This document shows, in pieces, positions 1-9,510 of a DNA stretch of 41,604 nucleotides; the first letter of the stretch is position 1; each line of letters begins with the position of its first letter. Source of the DNA: Zygnema cylindricum (taxonomy: Eukaryota > Streptophyta > Zygnematophyceae > Zygnematales > Zygnemataceae); the NCBI GenBank assembly GCA_037447655.1, contig JBBHKE010003519.1:393362-434965 (forward strand), in the 5' to 3' direction. The notes beneath the pieces are model-generated. The model had not been told where the DNA came from and searched no databases. It saw nothing but the letters and a program-made list of their open reading frames with translations. The position numbers and the translations under genes are program-made.

Positions 1-1122
1 TAGCCAAGTTTATAGTCTAGATACGGTTAAGAAAAATTGGAAATTTGATGGTAAGGGAAAACACGTATATTTCATAGAATATGATGAGGTATGACTTAGC
101 AAAGCAAGATATCATTCTGGTCAAACACCTAATTGTTATGGATGAAGGAAATTCAATTGACCCCTTCAAATATACCAAAAAGATAAAAATCAAGTTTGAG
201 TCCGAAAGTGAGGAGAACTCTTTTTTTCTTGAAAATGACATGAGTGAGACAGTGATTGCAGATTCAGGGGAGATCCAAGAAACAAGAGAGTTATCGGACA
301 CCTCACATATTCTTATGGACTTTGAGGAGACAAAAGTGGAGGAACCAGACTCGACATTCATGGATAAGGGAGACGATGAGACGATAAGGAGAAACGCGAG
401 ACTTCCCTCTATTCTAGCCTCAGAGTTTGAGGGAGGAAGAAGGAGCAGCAAAAGGATACAAGAGAAACAACGTGCTCGTAAGGTAACTAAGCTATCCCAC
501 CCTGATGAGCCTCGGTCATACCTAGAGGGTGTGAACATCCCAGAAAATGACAAATGGATTAGAGCCATAAATGATGAAATGGCCTCCATGATGGAAGCAA
601 ATACATCGGAGCTAGCAGACTGTCCTCTATACAGAAAACCTATTGGCTGTAAATGGGTATTTAAACTAAAACTTAACCCAGATAATACCATTATAAGATA
701 TAAGGCTCGTTTGGTAGCAAAAGGGTTCACCCGAAAGGAGGGGATTGACTTTGAGGAGACATTTGCTTTAGTTGTTCGGTTCCCATCAATAAGGATTCTC
801 CTAAGTCAGGCGGCACCTAAAGACATGGAAATTAATCAGATGGAGATTTAGACCGCCTTCCTCAATGGTGAGTTAGAGGAAGAAATCTTCATGCGGCAAA
901 CGGAAGGGTTTCTGGAGAGTGGGGAAGAAAGCAAAGTCTGTAAGCTCATAAAGTCATTATATGGACTTAAGTAGGCTCCCCGACAGTGGAATAAGAAACT
1001 AGATGAATTTAATACTGGTCTAGGATATATATCAGGATCAGTTCTGGCCTTCTACCTATATGTTTAAAGATATGGATGGTGTGGTCTTTATTGCAATTTA
1101 TGTGGATGATGTGCTGGTGTTA
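1..1122 (+). pseudogene. copia pol remnant: integrase C-terminus and reverse transcriptase
   Basis: Bases 1-80 match the end of the copia integrase region seen in elements 2-4 (the part around SQVYSLD), then jump, with a few codons lost, into YDLAKQDIILVKHLIVMD. The open stretch 81-851 covers the acidic linker and the RT N-terminus: WIRAINDEMASMMEANT, GCKWVFKLKLNPDNT, RYKARLVAKGFT and EETFALVVRFPS. A TAG replaces the Lys codon in the usual MDIKTAF motif (stop near 850). A second TAG replaces Gln in YGLKQAP (near 972). The RT catalytic YVDD is at about 1099-1110. Frame is constant until the foreign segment that follows. Reverse transcriptase would copy element RNA in virus-like particles; this copy cannot make it. 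Confidence 0.92.
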
Positions 1123-1243
1123 AGTGTTGTTCTTTGGTCTAAAATAGACCGCAGAAGCGACCCAAACTATCATGCAAAAAGCTAAGCCAAAAATAGGTCG
1201 ACGAACAATCATTTGAAATGCATCCTCCATTTAACATACAACA
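1123..1243 (+). other. Unrelated segment replacing part of copia RT
   Basis: Directly after YVDDVLVLS the sequence leaves the copia consensus. The stretch that elements 2 and 3 encode as roughly KSLDKINKLK through MKDLGEAK (about 26 codons) is missing, and about 120 bp with no resemblance to it are present before homology resumes at ILGIQMERDRG near 1252. The reading frame changes across it. This looks like a deletion repaired with filler DNA. I cannot identify the donor. Confidence 0.6.
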
Positions 1244-2109
1244 ACATATATATTTTGGGAATTCAAATGGAAAGAGATAGGGGGAAAAGGATCATAAGAC
1301 TCACTCAGAAGAAAACAATAGGAAATATGCTTGAGAAATTTCAAATGGAGAAAGCTAATAGTTGTACCACTCCCATGGACTTGAAGAAAGTAAGTGATCG
1401 GAGAGTAGAAGGAGCAGTGATAATTTTAGATGATCAGATGAGTCCAGAGAAGAGAGAGTTTATGAAGTCTATTCCTTACAGATAGGTCATAGGAAGTTTA
1501 ATCTACTTTATGAACTGTACAAGGCTGGACATAGCGGTAGCAGTAGGAGTTCTTAGTAGGAGTCTTAACGATCCTAGAAAGAGAGATTGGGAGGCAGCCA
1601 AGAGAGTCATGAGATATCTCGTTCGAACTAGAGAATTATGGTTGCCTTTGGGAGGGGAGCATACTGATATCACCACTTGGAGTGATGCTTGTTATGGGGA
1701 TGCACCTATGAGAAGATGCACTTCTGGATATGTTTTGTATGTGGGGGAAAGTGCTTGCTGTTGGAGCAGTAAGCAACAAAAGGTGGTTGCTCAGTCTACT
1801 ATAGAGGCTAAGTATATGGCGTCTTCTTTTGCTGTAAAAGAACTAATATGGGTGAAATCGTTGTTGCAAGAACTATGATATATGAAGGAGGGAGTGCATG
1901 AAGTCTTTTGCGATAATGAAGTTGCAATTGCAATTACAGTTAATCCAAAACACCATTTCAAAGCAAAACATATGGACATAACATTAAGCTTCGTGAGAGA
2001 AAAAGTTGAGGATAAAATTTTAAATCTTGTGTATAGACCTGATGAAGAAATGGTGGCTGACATGATGACCAAACCCGTGCCCTTTCTTAAATTAAAATAT
2101 TGTCTGTAA
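1244..2109 (+). pseudogene. copia pol remnant: RT C-terminus and RNase H
   Basis: Translation in one frame gives ILGIQMERDRG, then FQMEKANSCTTPMDLKK, a stop at IPYR*VIGSL (TAG for Gln), and the RNase H domain. RNase H motifs visible are WSDACYGDAPMRRCTSGYV (catalytic Asp), CCWSSKQQKVVAQSTIEAKY (the usual Glu of EAEY is Lys here) and VFCDNEVAIAI (catalytic Asp). A TGA separates LLQEL from YMKEG at 1876-1878. The C-terminus ends near MVADMMTKPVPFLKLKYC, the usual end of copia pol. RNase H degrades the RNA strand during reverse transcription; this copy is interrupted and lacks one key acid. Confidence 0.9.
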
Positions 2110-2146
2110 AAAATGCGGGTTGAAAGAAAAATTAAAATTAGACTAG

Positions 2147-2159
2147 AAAATAAGGGGAG
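2147..2159 (+). other. Polypurine tract of element 1
   Basis: AAAATAAGGGGAG sits immediately before the TG that opens the 3' LTR. The same tract precedes the 3' LTRs at 3200, 11498 and (reverse complement) 13595. It primes plus-strand DNA synthesis in LTR retrotransposons. Confidence 0.85.
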
Positions 2160-3158
2160 TGTTGAAATAAATAGTTTTTTGGTATTTTCTAGGTCTTAAT
2201 ATAGTAGCGGAAAAAGAAACATGCAGGCAGCTTGACTTCATCTCTTCTCTCTTACCCCCATACTTGTTGTAGTCACTGAAGGAGAGAGAGAGTGATGGAG
2301 CCATGGCTGCATCAGCTCCATAGGCAGGGTTAGAGAGTGACCTTAAGTCACTCCCTACAAAAAGGTTGAGTCCAGCAGGACTCGAACCCCCGCCCGGTAG
2401 AGCGTGGCGTAGCCGTCCACTGTAACCAGTCTGTCGTAGATGTTTGCTAAAGTATATAGGGTGTGATTTATATTTAAACGATATTAGGTCCCCTGAACCA
2501 ATTAACAGAAATATAAATGTAACATCATAGAACAGGGTAAGATTCAGTGCGAACGAGATCTCGCACGAAACAAATGAATCTGACATTTGTTTCGAAGGAC
2601 GATATTTAATGCCGGTTCTTATCCAACGGCCTACGTCTTTGCCGAGATCCTGGAAATGTCACTTTGGCGTTTTGTGACGTGGCATGACCTGGAGCCACGT
2701 GGAAGGATGACATTTGGTCGTTGGAAATCCGAGGAATGTACGGACAAGTGAAAAGCCGACACGCGTCCACTTAATAGCCTTGTCGTACATAGGCCGTACA
2801 AAAGGTACACCGGCAATAGTATTTTTTTGGTATGGTACAGTAATCTGATTAGTCCGTACTTCAATAGATAGAAGTTATTAGCGGGAATCAAGACTTCAAA
2901 AATTTTGGTAGGTAGTCACCTCTCCCTTTGAGAGTGTGTACAAATTAGCATTTTTTACTGCCTCATAACTTATCGCCTGGTTGGGCGTTTTCAGAGATTC
3001 TTTTTCCTACAGACTCAAGGGAGTCCAGGTTGCACAGGGGTGCATCAGATTGTCAACCTGTCTGCTTGGGTAGCAAGGGTTGCCATTAAAAGTGGGTTAG
3101 TTAATAACTATCTAGGGGCTTTTGAATTCTGTAGTCTAATGGAGGACACAGAATTCTA
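2160..3158 (+). repeat. 3' LTR of element 1 (family A)
   Basis: About 1.0 kb, beginning TGTTGAAATA after the polypurine tract and ending near ATTCTA; the right edge is set by homology to the other LTRs, where a conserved ATGGAG lies 20 nt before the end. It contains an antisense tRNA-like module (2362-2439), an 11-bp inverted repeat of CGAAACAAATG (2566-2576 with 2584-2594), the G-box CCACGTGG (2695-2702), ACGCGT, a CTCTC..GAGAG hairpin and a GACTC..GAGTC hairpin. The terminal CA has become TA. Confidence 0.85.
2362..2439 (-). other. tRNA-like module in LTR (antisense to element)
   Basis: On the minus strand there is a tRNA D-arm/A-box-like stretch, GACAGACTGGTTACAG, followed about 35 nt later by GGTTCGAGTCC, a perfect match to the Pol III B-box consensus GGTTCGANTCC. 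The distance and order are those of a tRNA gene. A full acceptor stem and a normal 7-nt anticodon loop are not visible, so this is tRNA-derived rather than a functional tRNA. Equivalent modules occur at the same place in every complete copia LTR here. Confidence 0.65.
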
Positions 3159-3199
3159 GTGTGGAGTGAAGCAAAAAATAGACTAGAAAATAAGGGGAG

Positions 3200-4215
3200 T
3201 GCTAAAAAAGGATATTTTATATTCTATCTTTTTTTGTCTATGGTTATTGTGTAGTTCTCATACTTGTCGTAGTCACTGAGAACTGGCAGCAGCCATGGAT
3301 GTCTCACGCAGATAAGGAGACTAGCAAAAGATAAAGCCTCTGCAAAAGATATGAGAACTGGCAGGCAGCCATGGCTGTCTCACGTAGATAAGGAGACAGG
3401 CAAAAGACAAAGCCCTTGCAAAAGAAATCCTGTTGACTGCAAGGATTGATCCTTTGAACTACAAGGTAAATATCGTACGGCGTAACGATGTGCCTTATCC
3501 AATAAGTCTTGATAAAACGTTACATAAGTTGTATATGATAAATATTTAAATAATGACGCAACGACACATACGAAACAAAATGAATGTGAAACATACAGTA
3601 TCGCACGAAATACTGTACTATACGAAAAGACATTTAATTTTCAACAGACGAAATCAAATGTCGTGCGCGATCGACGGCTCGCAGAGGAGCCGAAATTTCA
3701 AAGTGGACATTCGGCGGTTTGCAAGCCAATGTCAGAGGACGACACGTGGCTTGATGTGGTTGGACAATAGATACTACGGGGGGAGCAACTGCCGCTCAGG
3801 AACTGACACGCGTCAGCGGAGCGGCCATGTCGTACTATGGCCGTTCAAGAAGTACACTGGTACATGTACCTTCTTGTACCTTACACTCATTTGATTGGTT
3901 AGTGTAAACTAGTAGTAGGTTTAGAGAGGGAGCTTAAGACTTAGAAAAAATCAAGGTAGCCGCCTCTCTCCCAAAATGCTTCGGTATTTACAGGCCATCT
4001 TTGGCCGGCCATAACTTAATGCTCGGGTGAGCAATTTCATTCATTCTTTGTGCTGCGGACTCAAGGGAGTTTGGGCTACACAGAGATGTAGTCGATTAGA
4101 GTTTTTGCGTGCCAATGTGGCACTTATTCATTGCCAAAGTCAAAAGTGCAAATATTATCCTAGAGGCTCCATGTAACTCGACATTTTGTGGACCAATGGA
4201 GGTCACAAAATTACA
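3200..4215 (+). repeat. 3' LTR, family B
   Basis: 1016 bp, TG...CA ends. It contains an antisense tRNA-like module, a diverged CGAAA-type inverted repeat, an ACACGTGG box near 3738, ACACGCGTC near 3808, the CTCTC region near 3964, a TGCTCGGGTGAGCA hairpin near 4019, and the GACTCAAGGGAGT hairpin near 4060. The conserved ATGGAGGTCACA (gag start in the 5' LTR) is at 4196, 20 nt from the end. Confidence 0.82.
3436..3514 (-). other. tRNA-like module in family B LTR (antisense)
   Basis: Minus strand reads AAGACTTATTGGATAAGGCAC (A-box/D-arm-like, closest to the tRNA-Arg D-arm pattern CCTAATGGATAAGGCG) and, about 40 nt downstream, GTAGTTCAAAGGATCAATCC, a T-arm/B-box-like sequence with a 4-nt expansion. 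It occupies the same relative place as the module in family A but resembles a different tRNA. Confidence 0.55.
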
Positions 4216-5253
4216 TAATTTGCTTACAACTTTGTGAATTTGCAAAGGAAGAGAACGCAAAATAAAGATTTTGTGTGGGATGAAGTTGTGGTTTGACGAG
4301 CAGGGCAAAGTGTTAAAGCGGAGGAATTTTCCATACTCCCCCTAAGCTTGCATTCTTAAGGTCGTCTCTCCAATATTGAGTTTGACGCTTTGATTGTGAT
4401 GTCTCTACTGGCTACAAAGGTTGAGGGTTTGATCAATGTCAAACTATTTCTTCTATTATCTTATAAAAAAAAAGGTATTGTAAAAGTTTAATTATGACAC
4501 TTAAAATTGATTTTAAAATATTACATTTTTTATTCTAAATAACAATTGTTTAAAATGATTAAACCATTGGGATCAAGCTTTTTTCCAATCTTTTTTGCGT
4601 CTCGTGTCTATTATTTAGAAAATGCATCCTTTTTTGAGCAAACTGTACTATAAAGTGAAATTAGCACCAATTTTCTCCCTAGCGTATGAAAGATTGTAGA
4701 AAATGAAAATGTTCCCATGAAATCATCAGTCTTTATAAACCTTTTTTACAATAATCAATGCAATCTTTTTTATTACCTAAGTGTTGTTATTGTCACCGAT
4801 TATGGAATAGCGAAGTTGTGAACAAGGTACAGTAAGGTACATTGTGAATCGGTACTAGTGTTAATAACAATTAGTCGGTGCCCCTAAATCACGCCCCATG
4901 AACTTACAATAAAATTAATAATAATATTTTCATGTGCCTCAATATAGGTGCAGTATGACGTGTCAAATCACAGTAAATCATGAGGTAGTTAAATCGTTAA
5001 CTATTTCTTAATGTTAAAATACGTGCGTTAGATGATATAAATTTAGAGCAAAAGTGCATGTTTGCGAGGTAACTTTGTCCCCATTATAAAGCGCAGTCAG
5101 ATTTGATAGATTGTAATATCAAAAACAATCTGCGCGAACCTATTGTTAAATGTTCAAACGGCAACTATGTCAACACATTATTTCGAAGTGCGATAGACTG
5201 AGTATAGTGGCTACATTATAGGAATGTGTATCCAATGTAAGGATATCTATATT
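4216..5253. other. No gene seen; AT-rich spacer with a mariner-MITE-like end
   Basis: No open frame with recognisable similarity. Positions about 4826-4890 (TACAGTAAGGTACATTG ... GTCGGTGCCCCTAAA) resemble the left end of the TA-flanked MITE at 29505-30103, but I do not find a matching right end nearby, so it may be a truncated copy. Confidence 0.5.
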
Positions 5254-6299
5254 AATAGTGATCAGTATTAATGTTATGTTGGATTAACCCATCGGACCCA
5301 GAATAGTGTTCGTAAAAGCTATATGTTTTCCTACACTAATGATTCTTTTACAATAACAACAATTCACGGTGTTGCTTAATGTCCATCCTTTCAAAGTCAG
5401 ACTCGGTTAAAAGATTGATTAAAGTCGCAAAAAAATGGATTTATAGCATATTTGTTCAAATAGCATAGTACGCACGAAACGAAAGCGTAAATAATATATG
5501 CATTTCACATTGAACAATTTTAAAAATTCGTTAAAATGCGTTCTTGATTATGTATTCCTACTACTCCGTACATTTTTCAAAATTTGAATTTTTCATCTGC
5601 CGTAGTTTGTACATTTTTTGTTTGATGATCGTTTTCCAATTGTAAGAATTTAAATAGCTATTGCCCTCCATGTGTGTATCGGCTCTTCAACATCAATTGA
5701 TTAACGACTGTTAGACTGTAGGGTTAATATGCAATCCAGACAAATACTACATTTTTGTTTTTTTCATATTTTTTGTCTGCCTAAGACTATTTGACAGCCA
5801 ACCATGGCTTTCTCTCTCCATCTCCCTAAGAGTCTACAATTGCTTAAATTCAGGCATCTAGGGATAGATGCTTCTAGCGCGGTTCATAAATGCTTTGACA
5901 CTGGCTTCAATGGCAGTTTTAGTGGCCTTTTCTGTGGCATCAACAATGGCGGCTTCCCTCTAGAAGAGTTTTAATGGCGATTTTTCTATACATATTAGAA
6001 AAGAACAATCGTAGAGAAATTTATACATACCGCGCTCAAATGGCGCAACTTCTTTTAAAAAAAAAAAAAACAGTTTCGGTACAAGTAACGTACAATTTCC
6101 CGTACAAAAAATACTAACCAAATTATAACGAAAAGTTGAAAACTCACGAATAATACATAGGAATAGTCAAAAATGGAAAAATTGCACCGAATTGAACAAC
6201 AATGCTTTATAGTCAACGACACTTCTTAATTCAAACTCGCGTCAACAATTCAAATGAATCATGTGAAAAAAAATAGGAAAACAACAATTATGTACTTTC
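5254..6299. repeat. Repeat R, copy 1 (1.05 kb, non-coding)
   Basis: Runs from AATAGTGATCAG to TGTACTTTC and is repeated, at roughly 92-94% by eye, at 12507-12709 joined to 18899-19739. It contains CGCACGAAACGAAAGCG, an A-run at 6057-6070 and no coding potential. No terminal inverted repeat or TG/CA LTR ends are apparent. It abuts the left edge of element 2 exactly where R copy 2 abuts the right edge. Confidence 0.8.
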
Positions 6300-7300
6300 A
6301 GCTTCTTAGATTTATAAAGATATTTTCTAGGTCTAAATATATCACTAGAAAAGAAAAGAAAAGGGCGTAAATCCTGCCTCCACCTCCTCTCTCTAACCAC
6401 CATACTTGTTGTAGTCATCGAAAGATAGAGGGGGTGGTTGAGCCATGGCTCGCTTAGTTAACTGGCAGGACTAAAGAGTGACTTATGTCACTATCAACAA
6501 AAGGTTGAGTCCAGCAGACTCGAACCTCCGACCGGTAGAGTACGGCGTAGCCGTTAGCTCTATCCAATCTGTCGTAGAAGTCTGTTAAATTACATGGGGT
6601 GTGATATATATTTAAACATGTACATGGTCTTGAAACTGATTAACTAAAATGTGAACAAAGGAACATAGAACTAGTCAAAGTTTCAGTACGGACGTCATTT
6701 AGCACGAAACAAATGAATCGGACATTTGTTTCGACGGTAGACATTTAATGTCGGATTTAATCCGACGGCGTCTATCACAGCCGAGATGGCGGAATGGTCA
6801 CTTTTGGCGTTTATGGACGTGGCATGACCTACCGCCACGTAGAGGGATAACATTTGGTCCCAAGAATTCCGTGGAGCATACGGACGAGTGGAATGGTGTC
6901 ACGCGTCCATTCAGTGGCCTTATCGTACACAGGCCGTACAGAAAGTACATCAACCGTAGTACATTTCTATACTTTATAGTTGTGTGATAGGTTCGTACTT
7001 CAGGAGATAGGGGTTGTGAGAGGGGTTTAGGACTAAGTAAATTTGGTAGGTCGACACCTCTCTCTTAGAGAGCTTTGTATAATATTGGCATTTTTGCCAG
7101 CTCATAACTTATCAGCTGGTTGGCCGTTTTCAGTGATTTTTTTTGCTGCAGACTCAAATGAGTCCAGGTTGCATAGGTTGCTATCAGACTGTCAGTTTGC
7201 CTTCGTGGGCAGCACTGGTTGTGGCTTGAAGTGGGTTAGTTAAAAACTATCTAGAGGCTTCTTGAATTCTGTAGTCCAATGGAGGACACAGATTTTTTTG
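6300..7300 (+). repeat. 5' LTR of element 2
   Basis: Matches 11498-12506. It contains the antisense tRNA-like module (6503-6579), the perfect 11-bp inverted repeat CGAAACAAATG/CATTTGTTTCG (6705-6715 with 6723-6733), ACGCGT at about 6902, the CTCTCTCTTAGAGAG hairpin near 7062 and a conserved ATGGAGGACACAGA at 7279 that is the presumed gag start. The left end is degraded. Confidence 0.87.
6503..6579 (-). other. tRNA-like module in element 2 5' LTR (antisense)
   Basis: Minus strand: CGACAGATTGGATAGAGC closely follows a tRNA D-arm/A-box (compare the generic AGCTCAGTTGGATAGAGC), then an ACGGCTACGCCGT hairpin where the anticodon arm would be (only a 3-nt loop), then GGTTCGAGTCT as B box. This is the best-preserved A-box in the window. 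Confidence 0.65.
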
Positions 7301-7311
7301 TGTTATGGGCA
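7301..7311 (+). other. Primer-binding site of element 2 (half-tRNA type)
   Basis: TGTTATGGGCA follows the LTR; it is a mutated form of GGTTATGGGCCCA seen in elements 3 and 4, which is complementary to the anticodon arm of initiator tRNA-Met (TGGGCCCATAACC) rather than to a tRNA 3' end. Confidence 0.65.
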
Positions 7312-8205
7312 CACCCTCTAGGGTGCCCCCTTTCAATGGATCAGGGTTCATCTATTGGGAAGCCATGATGATGGGGGCTTTGTGCGAAAAAAGATACTGT
7401 CAGTGGACAAGTGAAACGTCCACCTTCAAGAACTCCACCAAGATTTGGAGGAGTTAAGTTTCCTATAGCAGCGACTACTTCAACAGAGGAGGCAGATGAT
7501 GTGGACACTAGTAACATGGCTGCCAAGAACTTCATTTTAAGGCACCTCACTCAAGCTTTAGCCACCCCTCACCTTCACATTCACTAGGCCGAGGAGTTGT
7601 GGGTGAATTTGGTGGAGATCTATAGAGCTGGTACTATTCAGGAGCTTCAGTTGGTTGAGCAAAGGCTAGTGAGTTACTATTACAAAGGAGGAATGATGTT
7701 AGATTATTGTAATGATCTTTATTCCTAGTATATGGAGATGGAAAGTGTCGGGTGGACAGGTACAATCAAGATGAAAGTTAACACTCTCATCATAAAGCTA
7801 CCAGACGAATACAATAACATAATGTACCGAGTACAATAAATGACTGATAGTTCATGGAAGTGGAATACAGTGGTCCGGATGATACTTGTGCAAGAAAACA
7901 CTATAGAGATTAGGAGAGGAGGAAAGAGCATTCAAGCTCTAGTTGCAGACAGGAACCGATAGGGGAAGGTCTTCAAAAAACCGTACAAAGGGGAAAGAGA
8001 TCAGCCTGGAGGACCAAGGCCCCCAAAGGGCCTCTGTCATATTTGCAAAATGCCGGTACACTTTATCGCGGATTGTATCAAGCTGTCAGAGCTGAGGCTC
8101 AAAAAGAAGGGTGGAGAGGGTTCTTCTGGATGGAAGAAAAAGGCACTTCTGGTCACAAAAGTGACAAGAGAAACCAAGGACGAGTCCTCTGAGGAGTCTA
8201 CTTGA
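7312..8205 (+). pseudogene. copia gag remnant (element 2)
   Basis: Translates in pieces to SGFIYWEAMMMGAL, AAKNFILRHLTQALATPHLH, LQLVEQRLVSYYYKGGMM and TLIIKLPDEYNNIM, which parallel the gag of element 3 (LYWEMMMEG, YTYKGGSMDNYC, MMKLPEEYENII). A zinc knuckle reads CHICKMPVHFIADC at about 8037-8078 (C-X2-C-X4-H-X4-C, nucleocapsid RNA binding). Several stops and frame changes occur (for example TAG codons near 7589 and 7724), so no Gag can be made. In intact elements Gag forms the virus-like particle. Confidence 0.85.
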
Positions 8206-9510
8206 CGAGAGATTGGAGGAGAAGGAGATCCCTCGGAGACATAAGTGTGCCTTTGGAGCAATTCGGGAAGCTCCACAAAAAGGATGGATAATCAACTCAG
8301 ATGCATCCATGCACATGTGTCGTGATAAGCAACTCTTCACAAAGCTAAAAAAGATCCCTACTATAGAGATAGAGTATGGGGATGGGAGAGTGGTTACAAC
8401 ATATCTAGTGGGATCAATAGATTTGAAAGTCTGAGTGGAGGGTAAGACTTCTATACTCACATTCTCAGGTGTACTCTATATTCCTCAGCAGGTAAAAATC
8501 TTGTCTCTACGTCTGTGTTAGATGACAAAGAGTTTGATACCTTGACTAGAAAAATAGTCTTCACAGCTAACTAGGGGGATGAAGTCTACTTCACTGCACA
8601 TATCGGTAGCCAAGGCATTTTTAGGCTTAACTTGAGTAATGAAAAAAAGAATGCTTATTATGTTGGTGTTCCTAAATTTATGATTTGACATGAACTATAG
8701 GGGCATGTGTATTTTGATAAGTTGAGGGAAATGAAAAATCTTGGGGTAGTAGAAGGCATTCTGTTTGGGGATAATGAAATGATGAATGATTGCAGTGCCT
8801 GAGCTCAAGGTAAGGCTCACAGACTTCCCTTTCCCAAAGGTGCCACGTAAAGAGGTGAGAAAGTACTAGATCTGGTCCACACAAATATCTTGGGACTTGC
8901 AAAAGTACCTTCCGTTGGAGGAAAGAGGTTTATGTTGACGATAACCAATGACAGGTCTAGATACTCTAGAGTCTACTACCTAAAAACAAAGTCTGGAACT
9001 TCAACTTAATTCAAAGAATATAAAGCCTAGAGTGAGAAGTTGCATGGAACCCCTATTAAGAGAACAAAGAGTGATAATGGGGGGGAATATACCTCTAACC
9101 AATTTGGGGAATACTTGAGGGATGAGGGAGTTCAACACCAGAAAACCGTACCATATAACTAGGAACAAAATGGGGTAGCAGAGAGGTTGAACCGAACACT
9201 ATGAGATACTGCATGCAGTATGTTAGCCGACAAGAAAATATGAAAGAGATTTTCGGCAGAGGCCATGAAACTGTACCAACTACATTAAGAATAGAGTCCT
9301 TACCTATGCTGTAAAGGGAATAACACCTTATGAGAGATGGGTGGGAAGGAAACCAGATATCTCTCAACTTAAAGTATTCGGCAACTAAGTTTACAGTCTT
9401 GACAAGGATAGGAAAAACTAGAAACTAGATGTTAAGTGAAAACCAAGATAATTTGTAGGATATGATGAGGATGTCAAGGGATATAGAGTCTATGACTTAG
9501 CGAAGAGAGA
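8206..9510 (+). pseudogene. copia protease and integrase remnant (element 2)
   Basis: The protease region reads WIINSDASMHMCRDKQLF, where the catalytic triplet D-S-G is changed to N-S-D. Next come the zinc-binding pre-integrase region (WHKRLGHVH-type, altered near 8690-8720, with C-X2-C near 8797 partly lost) and the integrase core: DLVHTNILG (the first catalytic Asp of HTDVWGP is Asn), SDNGGEYTS (second Asp kept) and EQNGVAERLNR (Glu kept). At least eight stops interrupt it. Functionally it would process Gag-Pol and insert cDNA; this copy cannot. Confidence 0.87.

Larger units (their letters stand above)
1..3158 (+). mobile_element. Element 1: Ty1/copia LTR retrotransposon, 3' half (family A)
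   Basis: The window opens inside pol of a copia element. The order seen is end of integrase, reverse transcriptase, RNase H, polypurine tract, 3' LTR, and the order RT-RNase H after integrase is diagnostic of Ty1/copia. The 5' LTR, gag and most of integrase lie left of the window, so the target-site duplication cannot be checked. The coding part has several stops, a small deletion near 80 and a replaced segment near 1123-1243, so it is dead. Its LTR is related to, but clearly distinct from, the LTRs of element 2 (same layout, many substitutions). Confidence 0.93.
3159..4215 (+). mobile_element. Family B copia remnant: last ~40 bp of internal region plus 3' LTR
   Basis: Immediately after the element 1 LTR a second polypurine tract appears (AAAATAAGGGGAG at 3187-3199), preceded by about 28 bp like the end of a copia pol/3'UTR. 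It is followed by an LTR (3200-4215) that begins TGCTAAAAAAGG and ends ATTACA. This LTR matches the 5' LTR of element 4 (37230-38337), not that of element 1. The simplest reading is that element 1 inserted near the 3' end of an older family B element whose remainder lies left of the window. Confidence 0.75.

Noticed and set aside
2362-2439. A functional tRNA gene
   Set aside because: A- and B-box-like sequences are good, but no acceptor stem, no 7-nt anticodon loop and no terminator placement; annotated as tRNA-like only.
4320-4345. Minus-strand polypurine tract (reverse complement CTTAGGGGGAGTATG)
   Set aside because: No LTR edge or copia coding sequence is found next to it on either side.
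5254-6299. Repeat R as an LTR of a large retrotransposon flanking element 2
   Set aside because: No TG/CA ends, primer-binding site or polypurine tract at its borders.
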